Of a DNA stretch of 64,000 nucleotides, positions 55,001 through 64,000 are shown piece by piece. The notes below the pieces were generated by a model that was not told the DNA's origin, did not search any database, and saw only the letters and a program-made list of their open reading frames with translations. Source of the stretch: Gari tellinella (taxonomy: Eukaryota > Mollusca > Bivalvia > Cardiida > Psammobiidae); assembly GCA_922989275.2 (NCBI GenBank), contig OV277866.1:36597246-36661245 (forward strand), in the 5' to 3' direction. How positions within the stretch are numbered: the first letter of the stretch is position 1; each line of letters begins with the position of its first letter. Both the position numbers and the translations under genes were made by a program.

Positions 55001-55075
55001 TCGGGATTCGAATTCCAAGTGCCAAAGAGATGTGTAACTTAAGCATGATACCTCGACAATTGTGGCGCTGAAGAC
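55000..55075 (-). repeat. tRNA-like sequence
   Basis: On the minus strand CACTTGGAATTCGAATCCCG contains a B box-like TTCGAATCC, with CGAGGTATCATGCTTAAG upstream as a weak A box. Likely a SINE relic. Confidence 0.3.
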
Positions 55076-55170
55076 ACAGTACTTACCGCGATGGAAACAA
55101 GGTGACACAACTCATTTGATAGTTTAACGTGTATTCTGTGACAGTCGGGTCATGTGACACGTTGTTGGCT

Positions 55171-55404
55171 TAAACCCTTCGTCTGTCAGTCGATGCTTTT
55201 GTGAGAGTTGGCAAACAGTTTGGATCCAGATCAGACGCCGCGTTACGCGGCGTCTGATCAGGATCCAAACTGTTTGACACTCATTTTCAGATTTCTGCTG
55301 TTTTCATGGTTTTCAAATAATGTTACATACGCTTGCAAACGGCATATAAGAAACAGACGATACTTTAGAAGACTAAAGCATTAATGGCATCGTAAAGGAA
55401 GTTA
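55171..55404 (+). mobile_element. family C element with perfect core I
   Basis: TTAAACCCTTCGTCTGTCAG start. Core I at 55212-55276 pairs almost entirely (GTTTGGATCCAGATCAGACG / CGTCTGATCAGGATCCAAAC) with loop GCCGCGTTACGCGGC. The right half is diverged. Confidence 0.7.
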
Positions 55405-55748
55405 TCCGTGAAAAGTGACATAACATTCTCAACTCACAAATACTTAACTCCTTAGATAACGCAGCAAACTCTCGCATTAACGACCTCTAGACGAACCCAT
55501 TGATGGCGTTAAATACTTTTGACATTTTAATGTTGGATGAAATGAAAATAAAAATCCCCACAAAGAATTTTGTCTTTAATACCTAACTTTAATATTGCGA
55601 AAAGCTGCCACCTGCCTTCAACAATTTAATAATATTTTAGGATAGTTATAGTTTAAGCTAATTGCAGATTAGTACCTGATTTCACCTAGACCATGAAAAG
55701 ATGAATATATGATTGGCTTTCCAAAAAGGTTCTTGAAGACGCGTTGTA

Positions 55749-55915
55749 AAATGAGATGGTGTTATTCTTTACTAGTAAACGTGTTTGTGCTTCAACAATT
55801 ACATGTATATCAATTACAACATGTTAGTGCCTACTCAGACGCCGAATAACTCGGCGTCCGACCAGGCTTCAAACGGGTTGCCAACCAGGTTTCCATTAAT
55901 TGTAAATATTCCCAT
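55749..55915 (-). mobile_element. family A element, decayed
   Basis: GAGATGGTGTTATTCTTTAC, TAGTAAACGTGTTTGTGC, loop CGCCGAATAACTCGGCG and GCTTCAAACGGGTTGCCAAC. The right end is gone. Confidence 0.5.
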
Positions 55916-56011
55916 ACCATGTATCACGCATTATACAGTTATTGTAATACATGCATCAAAACATCTTTCAGCGAAACAGAATCCAAGCGAAATCAAATAA
56001 AATTGCGAAAA

Positions 56012-56185
56012 TACATGTAAAACCTCTCTATTAGAACCACTAAATTGTTTCAATAATTAGATGTTTATGACAGAAAGGTGAAGTTAAAACAGATAATTCC
56101 GTAAGTTACTCTCTCTTTGCTGTACAATATCACTTGTCTTTTATGCAATCGATTAATCTTCGTTTTAGTGGTCGAAATTTACTGT
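56012..56185. mobile_element. family E element, core deleted
   Basis: TACATGTAAAACCTCTCTAT start and TAGTGGTCGAAATTTACTGTA-type end, with TTAGATGTTTATGACAG and TTTTATGCAATCGATTAATC inside. Confidence 0.6.
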
Positions 56186-56228
56186 AGTAGGGTTTTGAAA
56201 ATATTGACGACTTCATAAGATCTGAATA

Positions 56229-56293
56229 GCAAACAGTCTGAAGCCTAATACGCCGAGTTACTCGTCGACTGATAAGGTTCCATACAGTTTGCA
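56229..56293. repeat. core I hairpin, variant loop
   Basis: CAAACAGTCTGAAGCCTAAT and TGATAAGGTTCCATACAGTT with loop GCCGAGTTACTCGTCG. Confidence 0.55.
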
Positions 56294-56397
56294 ATTGACA
56301 TATTGTTTAGGTATTTTTGTATAAAAATGTCAGGTTTTCCCTATGCAAGAAGAGTAAGAAATAAGAAGATATATAACCGGGTGTTCGTATCAAGAAT

Positions 56398-56466
56398 ACA
56401 CGCTGCAACCCGAGATCAAACCTTGGTCGCTAGGTACGCAGTCATGCACGCTACCACGTCGCCATA
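56398..56466 (-). repeat. tRNA-derived SINE-like head, inverted
   Basis: On the minus strand it reads GACGTGGTAGCGTGCATGAC, TGCGTACCTAGCGACC and AAGGTTTGATCTCGGG, matching 10150-10214 along its length. Confidence 0.55.
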
Positions 56467-56703
56467 AAAGCGTGTTTGTACAGCAAGGCATGTGATGCTT
56501 AACCTATATATTGGGACAGATATATTAAACGTTCGGTGGATCGTTAAAATTGCTGTTTCCTTAAACTAATTAAAAGTTTGTAACTAGAATTTAAAATTAT
56601 TTTGGCACGGCATGTTCGAATGTAAATTAGATTATTTCGCTGCTGTAACAAAAACTGTATAATAATTATAATCAGTTGATTGAAAACAACTACGGTACGT
56701 GTC

Positions 56704-56819
56704 TTAAAAAATTTGAACTCTGATCAGACGCCGAGTCGCCTGACGTCAGATATGGACCTAAATTGTTAAATTAGAACAATGTTATCGGATTGGTAGCAGC
56801 GAAAAGTGACAGGGGTTAA
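56704..56819. mobile_element. decayed family C right part
   Basis: AACTCTGATCAGACGCCGAG, a degraded right arm GATATGGACCTAAATTGTT, and the end AAGTGACAGGGGTTAAT. Confidence 0.4.
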
Positions 56820-57290
56820 TATTATCTGTGAACAAATCTATCTGCTTTATAGAAAAAAATAATACTTTGTTGATTACTAGTATATTGTTTAAGGTTTTTA
56901 ACATATGTTTGACACGCGTAGCTCTGAACCGTGGTACCAGAAGTCTTTCGTTTCATAATACAAACAGTTATATATCTGTTCACCGTCTTCAAAGGGTTCT
57001 TGCAATTAACTTAAGAATTTCTATACGTTTTGCCAGTTCTGTACCTAGGTCTTGATGTAAATGACACAACCATCTATTACACACGTGAATCTCATATAAA
57101 GTACATGAAAATCACACTTACAGTGTGCAAATGTTCATCTTTAACGAGCGCAAATGTTTTATTTCGGCTATAATCTCGTTGGCTTCCACTTTATCTTGTT
57201 CTTAAAGTTGTAAGCTTCCAAACTGTAATTTGCAGACATTTTAACACCGTATGATATGAAATTCAGTTTGGTATCATCAATTGTAGTATC
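56820..57290. other. no recognised feature
   Basis: No exon or repeat identified; the open frame at 56828-57055 is unsupported. Confidence 0.35.
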
Positions 57291-57292
57291 AA

Positions 57293-57354
57293 TCAGTTTG
57301 GTTCAAGATCAGACACCGAGTTCCTCGGCCTCTGATCTAGATATTAATTGGTTG
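57293..57354. repeat. core I hairpin with A/T loop-stem variant
   Basis: CAGTTTGGTTCAAGATCAGA and CTCTGATCTAGATATTAATT, loop stem ACCGAGTTCCTCGGC. Confidence 0.55.
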
Positions 57355-57479
57355 AAAAATTGCAGTCAGTTTTACACTTAGCATTTGACTGGTTAACAAG
57401 CAGCGCATCTGTACCACAGATGAAGCTCTTCGCGAAAATAACTTAAAGAACCAAAAGGGGTTGAAAGTGGGAGAATGAA

Positions 57480-58020
57480 ATACCGAAAAGGCCAATAAAA
57501 TATAATAGGCTTTTCCCAATGCCCAGAATTACTTCGTGTGGGGTGGTGAGTCCTGACAGTTGTATTTCTGGAACAGCAGCACAATTACCCCATAAATAAA
57601 TGACAATAACTGAGCTTCATGTTCCCATGGTTATACAATTGTTAATTTATGACCGTTTCTTAACAATGTGTGGATTCTGTTAGATCTGTTTATTGGGTTA
57701 TTTCGGAGTGCTTTTAGCGTGTTAAGAAGCTAACCGGCATTAATATCGTGGGGGTAGTACTAATTGTTCGACAATATCATTTATTAGCATAATTGATGGA
57801 AAAAGGGCTAGATCGAGTTTCGGTCATTCTGTTGGATGGTGGCGAAAAACCCCAAAGGTGTTGCAAATTCATCAAATTTAATGTGCATTAGCAACCGGGT
57901 AAATGGCGTCTTGCAGAGACGCTAACACGTGATTGATCAAATATGCAGATCGGTGATGCTAATCAACCGGTCAGTTGCCCATAAACTAAAGCCAGGACCA
58001 TGCTTACAGCAAAACCTACT
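57480..58020. other. element-free island, possible regulatory DNA
   Basis: No family sequence over about 540 bp. It has TAAT and TGATTGATCAAA sites, TTATTAGCATAATTGATGG, and an inverted pair GGCGTCTTGCAGAGACGC. It reads as unique sequence, but constraint cannot be judged from one genome. Confidence 0.25.
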
Positions 58021-58059
58021 AACGGCGACCATAACAATGGTCAAGACATTCAATAATCA

Positions 58060-58160
58060 TTTAAGAGATTCAGCAGTTTCTTGCATGACATCAGAAATAC
58101 AGAAAGGTCCCTTTGGGAGCTTTCTGCATTACTTTTGTCATACAAGAAGTAACGAATAGG
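58060..58160. mobile_element. family E hairpin remnant
   Basis: AATACAGAAAGGTCCCTTTG and GGGAGCTTTCTGCATTACTT pair; TTGCATGACATC and TTTTGTCATACAAG extend the stem. Confidence 0.5.
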
Positions 58161-58635
58161 ATTTAAAATGGTCTTGATATTTAAAAGGTCACTGAAACAC
58201 GGGGATTATTGTAGGTCTATTACAAGGCTAGACTCGTGTGGAAGGGTACTGAGAACACATGGTTTATTGTCAGATATTTTCACACCAGGAATGAGATATC
58301 ACGACGCCGTCTGGTGGTAATGAAATACTGGACAAATAATAGTGCCATTTAGTGTTGGCAAATTGAAACTTGTTCCGCAAACAATGAAATCAATTTTATA
58401 TCTGTTACAACCCTGGATAAATAATGCTTACAAGTCTACAAAGTACGCCTCTCTCGGAATTAAATACAACTAGTCGTTTGAATTATGGTACTGTGGAACA
58501 TTTGTTATATTTGTAAGTAATGTTGGATCATGTTAGCCAGAATTCAGTGGGAAATTCTTTATTCTCTCACATTCAAACGAAACAAAATGCAAACATTGAA
58601 ATGTAACGAGTTGGAGGGAAATGACGGTTTTGTAA
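58161..58635. other. little recognised; family A trace
   Basis: TTCAGTGGGAAATTCTTTAT, then CATTCAAACGAAACAAAATG (58545-58600), is a faint A left end directly before a B element. Confidence 0.35.
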
Positions 58636-58985
58636 AAACAGTGCTCCCTCTCTACAACGGCCCTTCCAAACAACGCGTCCCTCCTTACAACGACCCTATA
58701 AATTACAATTATTGCTAACTCTTTTATTGCTGCAATATCGTCTGCTTAAAATTGTCGTCTGCTCTTTTCTTCAAAATGACATAATTGACATTTTGATAGA
58801 AAACAAAATAATGACGAGTGACAAACAGCTTGAATCTAGATCAGACGCCGCGTTACGCGGCGTCTGCTCTGCATTCAAGCTGTTTGCAAACATAAGATAA
58901 TTCCCCTCCCTATAAAGACTCCCTCCGAACAACACACACAATATTTGTCTCCTATTGAATGTTGTTGTAGAGAGGGAGCGCTGTA
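58636..58985 (+). mobile_element. family B element, complete (350 bp)
   Basis: AACAGTGCTCCCTCTCTACA start and AGAGAGGGAGCGCTGTA end; ATATCGTCTGCTTAAAATTG; core I at 58822-58886. Confidence 0.8.
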
Positions 58986-59640
58986 TGTACCCGATTTACT
59001 AAATTCTGATTGACAAGCAGTACTCCGTGTATGATCTGATCCAAACTGTTTACACTGGGCATATCCGTTTACAAAAACAAAGTGCGTTAAGCTGTGGAAG
59101 ACATATGTTTTTTTGTTTACATCACATATTCACAATTAGAGTTTTGCTGTAGAATATCCATCGCATTTAACAAGATAAAATGATTAAAAATTTATCTATC
59201 TAAAATGGCACACACTTCAAAATTCGTAATCAGTTCATAAAAATTACAAAAACAGGAGTTTTATGCTTTGTTTAAGAAGGCATGCTTCAAACCCGAACCT
59301 TGTTCCAAATTGTGTGTTTTGTTTTTTACAACTTCTCCATTATAATGTCATGACTCTAAAACATTAACCGTCAATATATAGTCTTTCTTTCAAAGATATA
59401 TCATCTACTTTTATTTCTAAAATGAATAGTACAATGGCTCAATAAATACACCATAGCCAAGTAATTTGAACTATGTCCAGGCATCGAGTTGTTCGGTGTT
59501 TGGTCAGGATTCAAACGGTTTGTAAATGTTTTAGTCGGGTTTGGTAGTGAAGAAATTAAATATTTATCACACCCAGTGAGCATTATATGGAAGACCACTT
59601 CTAGAGAACAGCAGTGTTGACATGCTGAATATGACATTTT
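58986..59640. other. no gene; core traces
   Basis: GTATGATCTGATCCAAACTG (59028) and GTTTGGTCAGGATTCAAACG (59498) are single hairpin arms. Confidence 0.35.
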
Positions 59641-59890
59641 GCTAACGAGGTTTACCAAATAAAGAGTGTAAAAGAGGCATAGTGTCACATTGAGGTGTGA
59701 AGTGCACTTGTCCTATGAAAACATTGTATGTCCAGATCAGAGAACTTCTAAAGGAGTTCTCTGATGAGGATTGCTTTGTTTGTGTTTTTGGAACGCATGG
59801 GAACAACTTATAGAACAGATAGTAAAGAATGGACTAAAATTAATTTGAACATGGAATTTTCCATTGAATATTCAGCGATGAATGAGTTAA
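59641..59890. mobile_element. family G element
   Basis: Hairpin TCCAGATCAGAGAACTTCTA / AAGGAGTTCTCTGATGAGGA at 59731-59770; right end AGCGATGAATGAGTTAA as in 18757-18990. Left border uncertain. Confidence 0.45.
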
Positions 59891-60077
59891 GTAAAATATT
59901 TTTTCAACTGCTTAGACAGCATATATGTCGTTTCTACAGTGACAAAATTAATACGATAATATTTCCCATTTTACACTTTGCATGCTTTTTCTTTTCGACA
60001 TGAACAGTTGTCGTCTGCTATTGTTCTAAGAATAGAACTTTCGTAATTTCTTTACAAAAGTAGGTCAGGGTGTCAAC

Positions 60078-60139
60078 TAGTTGTTATCCTGATGGGACGC
60101 TGCGTTATGCGGCGTCTCATCAGGATCCAAACTGTTTGC
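60078..60139. repeat. core I hairpin with altered stem
   Basis: TTATCCTGATGGGACGCTGC and GCGTCTCATCAGGATCCAAA: the stem reads GATGGGACGC/GCGTCTCATC rather than GATCAGACGCC, and is still nearly fully paired. Confidence 0.6.
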
Positions 60140-60387
60140 AAAGGTGGTCACTGTGGCACATGTATCAACCGCTAGCATGGTAAAAACTAAACAAATCTTA
60201 ATACAAACGCAATTAAAGTGAACACAAAAAGAAATTTGTTAAAACTGTTGAAAATGACAAAATTTAATGAACTTTGAAGGGCTATTATTTGGAGTATGCG
60301 TCAGACTCCGAACCGTTAAGCATCTGATAAGATTCCAAACTATTTGCAATGCAAGCACATAGCCACGTTGGGGAGAATTGTGCTATT

Positions 60388-60560
60388 CGGATATGGGTGC
60401 CCGAATAGCGCAGTGATAATCACACTCGCTTCTCACCAGCGCGATCCCGGGATTCGGACCAAGGTCGGGATAATATGTAAAAGGGTCCTTCCGAAAACGA
60501 GGGAGTTTCCTCGGGTACTCCGGTGTCCTCCAACAAAAATGACCAAATACACCACATCAC
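60388..60560 (+). repeat. SINE-like element with tRNA-like head
   Basis: GCCCGAATAGCGCAGTGATA (A box-like), CCCGGGATTCGGACC (B box-like), then GGAGTTTCCTCGGGTACTCC and GGTGTCCTCCAACAAAAATG, a body motif I recall in SINEs of several invertebrates. Confidence 0.55.
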
Positions 60561-60697
60561 GATTTGAGTTCATCTAGTTTTATACGTTTAAGTAGTTATA
60601 ACTGTTTTCACAGTCAATTCAAATATAGTTTAATACATGTCATGTTTTATCAATAACGCGTATATCGAAAAAAAGTTAAAGTACCACACTCTCCTTT

Positions 60698-61047
60698 TAC
60701 AGCATTCCCTCTCTACAACGAAGCCAAATGAGAGATATAAAAATGTGTTCGTTGTTCGGAGGGAGTCGATATAGGGAGGGGAGTTGGCTTACATTTGCAA
60801 ACAGCATGAATATACGCGGCGTCTGATCTTGATTCAAGCTTCTTGTCACTCGTCATTATATTTATTCTATCAAAATGTCCACTTTCATGTACATTTGAGA
60901 AAAACAGCAGACAACAAGTTTTAGTAGACCACATTGCAGCCATGAAAAGGTTGGGTATAAATGTATTGTTTTGGGAACAGCGACAAGAGTCGTTGTTAAG
61001 AGGGGTCGTTGTTGGGAGGGCCGTTGTAGGGGGGGGGGGACGCTGTA
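60698..61047 (-). mobile_element. family B element, left core arm shortened
   Basis: TACAGCATTCCCTCTCTACA start, loop-proximal right half CGCGGCGTCTGATCTTGATT, end with a G run and GACGCTGTA. Confidence 0.7.
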
Positions 61048-61324
61048 TCTATGTGGTTTCCTCTTTTGTCTGCAGAAATACTGTAGAATATTTCCAAGAC
61101 TGTTAAAAATGGCTTCAATTGTTCCCATTTTTAAATATATTGAGTGAAAAGAAAAAAAATGGAATTATTTAAACACAATAGATTTTTTTGTTCCAGTTGC
61201 GACGAGAATATAATTATTTGAAATTGTGTTCGTCAGTAATGGACTATGCATGGATGATGGGATGGGTGTTTTTAATCGAGACACGTGCGGCTTTTGTGCT
61301 CATGTAATGATGTCCATTTCAAAG
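61048..61324. other. no recognised feature
   Basis: Nothing beyond low-complexity A/T. Confidence 0.3.
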
Positions 61325-61520
61325 TACAGTGGAGAATCTGTTATTCTTTCCCGTTTAAACGCAAACGTACGCAAACGCAAAACACTAATACGTAGAAAAG
61401 AACAACTTTTGGACAATTCTGATATTTCATGTTCATCTCGGTGGCAAACAGTTTGTAATAGAAATAATAGTTTTAGCGTAAACGCGTTTATTGGGAAAGA
61501 ATAACAGATTCTCCACTGTA
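61325..61520 (+). mobile_element. family A element, core I deleted
   Basis: Ends TACAGTGGAGAATCTGTTAT and CAGATTCTCCACTGTA are perfect. The hairpin is reduced to one CAAACAGTTTG, giving 196 bp. Confidence 0.8.
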
Positions 61521-61559
61521 CTTGGAGCCAGAACAAAGTCTGAGTTTACCAGCGTCTCA

Positions 61560-62228
61560 TTATAATCTAAACTGCAACTCTGATTAGAATAAATTGTGTC
61601 ATTTTAACGTTACAAATTTAAAAAACCGTCTGTTTGTTTCTTCATTTCATCAAATTGCTGCGGTTTAATTCACTTCAACGAAGAGGAATAAAACTATTCC
61701 CCACCGGCCGACCGGACTTAGTATATTGGCCAATAAATTTCATTCGATGAAATGAACCCGGTCTGCAAAATCGACAACATCGACGCTGCCTTTTCTGTGA
61801 AAACCATATCACTCTGCAAATTGACGGTCCATAACTAATAAATGTTAATAAACCTTGTAATTACAGAGCCAAGAGGGACCTATGTCTAGTTTAAGTGTTT
61901 AACATTATACGCTGCCCCTTTCAATAATAGCTTGGTTTGGTATGACAGCCTTCGTTGGAAGCCCTGTGATTATTTTGACGTTACCCTGCAAATACGACCA
62001 ACGGATTAGCTCCGTGGGACTGCACACACGGGGAACATATATCACATCAACCTACGGAGATTAGTTTGGAGATAAATTACGCTAAACACATGATTAATTT
62101 TACTGCATGATTTTATGTAAGATCAATTGTGTAGCCAGTCTTTAGAAACAAGTGTGAGTCGCTGATTTACGGCTCTCGACTGACATGGCAATTGAGAAAT
62201 TTCTTGATTTTGAGGCAACAATGATCCT
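61560..62228. other. element-free island, possible regulatory DNA
   Basis: Unique-looking sequence with GAATTAACC-poor, mixed composition, a CACACACGGGGAACATATAT stretch and TAAT sites. No exon identified. Confidence 0.25.
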
Positions 62229-62437
62229 TTAACTCTGAGAAATGCTGACCGCAAATTAATTCACACTTGCAGACAATTTGGATCCAGCTCAGACTCCGAG
62301 TTCCTCGGTGTCTGACCAGGGTCTAAATTATTTGATAATCGTATAAATGTTAGTATGATCAAAATGGCTAGTTTAAGAAATATAATCAATTAACAAATTT
62401 CAAGTAAAAAAAGATATTTCAGCAACGAACGGGTTAA
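62229..62437 (+). mobile_element. family C element sharing its TTAA with the next
   Basis: TTAACTCTGAGAAATGCTGA start; core I at 62271-62333 with loop CCGAGTTCCTCGG; end CAACGAACGGGTTAA. Confidence 0.65.
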
Positions 62438-62649
62438 CCCCTTCACTGCCTTGCCCAAGTACTCTAGCAATTTGAAAACAGTTTGTATCCTGAACAGACG
62501 CCGCGTAACGCGGCGTCTGATCAGGATACAAACTGTTTTACACTCATTTCAATATTTCATAAGTTAAAATAACTAAATATTAAATTTTAGCAATAAAAGC
62601 AGACGACAATTGTTTGAAATTGATGACGTCATGACAGTGAAGGGGTTAA
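62434..62649 (+). mobile_element. family C element, adjacent copy
   Basis: TTAACCCCTTCACTGCCTTG start and CAGTGAAGGGGTTAA end. Core I at 62475-62538 with perfect loop GCCGCGTAACGCGGC. AAAGCAGACGACAATTGTTT follows. Confidence 0.8.
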
Positions 62650-63110
62650 TAACATAGGTCGGTATGTATCCAGGATTTATGCCCGGTGTGCCTCTACATT
62701 AGGACCGTTGCGCCTTGCAACCCGAGAGCGCGTTAATCTTGCAATTTCGACATGTTGCGCAATTAGGGTACTTATTCCTGGCAATTATTCCGCGATATAT
62801 TACCAATAACAAATGACCATTACCGGTCGTAAATCTCCCAAAAATAAAATATCACATCATATGCTCACCACTTAGACACGGAGAAAGAGCACTTTGCATG
62901 CAATTGCCTTATCAATAGTTTCATTACATAACAACGTTTTGGCTGTTTTTTTCTGCCTGGTCACAATTTATGAGGAGCGGAACATGACGGGTTATGATTG
63001 TTTTTCGACATAGTTGTTCTCCCCGAAAGATCTGCGAAACGAAACAACGGAAGTTATGAATGAGGAGACGAGCAGGGTCATAAAACATTCACGTTCCCCT
63101 CACAATATGC
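62650..63110. other. element-free island
   Basis: Unique sequence with ACCGGTCGTAAATC, GCATGCAATTGCC and GAGCGCGTTAATCTTGC motifs; no exon or repeat recognised. Confidence 0.25.
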
Positions 63111-63119
63111 TTCTATTTC

Positions 63120-63339
63120 CGTGGTGTAATCATTATCATGCTGAATTGTCGTCTGCTTCAAATATATCGTCTGCGAAAATAAATCAAAATCATCTTTATG
63201 TTTTTTAAACTGAAGAACAGAGGAATATGATTAACAAACAGTCTGGAACAAGATCAGACGCCGCGTGATGCGGCGTCTGATCTTGGTCATAACTGTTTGC
63301 AGTTGTAAGCCAGGTCGCGCTTGGCACGGTAGGGGTTAA
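63120..63339 (-). mobile_element. family C element with variant core
   Basis: GAATTGTCGTCTGCTTCAAA and TATCGTCTGC precede the core (63236-63299: CAGTCTGGAACAAGATCAGA / TCTGATCTTGGTCATAACTG); end GCACGGTAGGGGTTAA. Confidence 0.65.
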
Positions 63340-63924
63340 AACAGACAGAGAGCGAAAGAAATAACATAAAATGTACTTTGGTGATATTTTGATATTTGTT
63401 TTTCACTGTAGGATGATAGATAGGTTTTCAATTGAAAAAAACAACAATTTATTATATTTTTCAAAAATATATATCTATTGTTATTACAAATATTGGTACT
63501 GGTATACTATGCGCAAGTCTTTGTAACAGGTACAGTTGTTAATTTGTCTGACACATTATTAAGCTACATACAAAATCTTGAAAACATCTAGTACCACTTT
63601 ATTTATAGCTACATAAATGAAGTTGAAACATATCTAATACCATTTTATTTATAGCTACATAAATGAATTTCAAACACAAGTGGTACCATTGTGTTAAGAC
63701 AGTGACTATATAAATGAGCTAAAACATATTGAAACATGTGTCGTACAACGATAACAATTCTGTATTTTTTCATGCAATATAGCACTGTACGAATATATGT
63801 TTCGATTTAGTTCAGCTTAACACAGTGTTTCACATAATACGTCTATGAAACCTTTTATTATTTCCTTATTAAGGGAAGTAATCCTCGTGCAATTTCCATC
63901 ATATTTCAAGAATGAAGCTTAATA
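63340..63924. other. no gene; 47-bp tandem pair at 63590-63685
   Basis: TTTATTTATAGCTACATAAA occurs twice 47 bases apart (near 63598 and 63645). Otherwise AT-rich sequence. Confidence 0.45.
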
Positions 63925-64000
63925 CATATTGAAAGAAAGGAATATGATTCAACCTGCTTTAAGTTGGCCCCCTGTCGTCAAAACTAGAAAGACACTCGTA
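63925..64000 (-). mobile_element. family D element, cut by the window end
   Basis: AACCTGCTTTAAGTTGGCCC and GTCAAAACTAGAAAGACACT match the right half of inverted D copies. Confidence 0.45.

Noticed and set aside
60344..60577. 77-codon frame with GIRTKVG and PRVLRCPPTK
   Set aside because: It coincides with the SINE-like element at 60388-60560 and only translates it.
10298..63339. GC-rich hairpins as rho-independent terminators or as a CRISPR-like array
   Set aside because: The hairpins lie inside transposon-like units with target duplications, are irregularly spaced, and the DNA is eukaryotic; no cas genes or unique spacers.

Overview
This window looks like nuclear DNA of a bivalve mollusc, probably a heterodont clam or mussel relative. 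It is AT-rich, with spliced gene fragments, AATAAA signals, tRNA-derived SINE-like heads, and several dispersed repeats I recall from bivalve genomes (elements opening AGCTCACCTG and ending CAGGTGAGC...CTCTTGTT, and elements ending GGCTTGCGCGGTGCTCTTGTT). No bacterial operon, phage, CRISPR array or rRNA was seen. Most open frames are chance frames or translations of palindromic repeats.

Genes are sparse. At 740-911 (+) there is a convincing terminal coding exon of an unrecognised protein, with a 3' splice site before it and a poly(A) signal at 1020. At 17183-17481 (+) lies a complete homeobox exon of the ladybird/Lbx class, with an intact 60-residue homeodomain and the Lbx-type KRDIEEMK extension. 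A phase-matched short upstream exon (16045-16090) gives a compact predicted protein. At 6010-6678 (+) is the 5'-truncated C-terminal part of a retroelement polyprotein with its 3' tail; a second copy of the tail sits inverted at 42070-42556 inside a DNA transposon with 25-bp inverted ends.

The rest is a dense mosaic of short non-autonomous palindromic elements (MITE-like). I sorted them by eye into families named here A to J. A (about 250 bp, ends TACAGTGGAGAATC..., TA target), B (about 350 bp, ends TACAGTGCTCCCTCTC..., TA target), C (about 247 bp, ends TTAACCCTTTCAC..., TTAA target), D (about 250 bp, ends TTAACCCTTTACC..., TTAA target), E (about 200 bp, ends TACAGTAAAACCTCTC..., TA target), F (about 220 bp, TTAACCCATTTG...), G (TTAA-ended, poorly defined), H and I (ends GCCCGTTTTACTAAA and CCCGTTTCATAAAAC), and J (ends GGCTCCAGATAAG).

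The most interesting feature is modularity. One roughly 65-bp hairpin, here core I (CAAACAG...GATCAGACGCC...GGCGTCTGATC...CTGTTTG), sits in the middle of families A, B, C, F and H although their ends and target sites differ. A second hairpin, core II (TTAAAGCAGG..AAAGTAAAGCAGAA...), is shared by D and E. The stems differ between families but stay base-paired, including compensatory changes beside the loop. No transposase was found here. Islands free of these elements (30054-30520, 32300-33430, 57480-58020, 61560-62228, 62650-63110) are candidate regulatory sequence. Family borders were read by eye, and superfamily assignments (pogo/Tc1-like for TA, piggyBac-like for TTAA) are inferences from ends and target sites.
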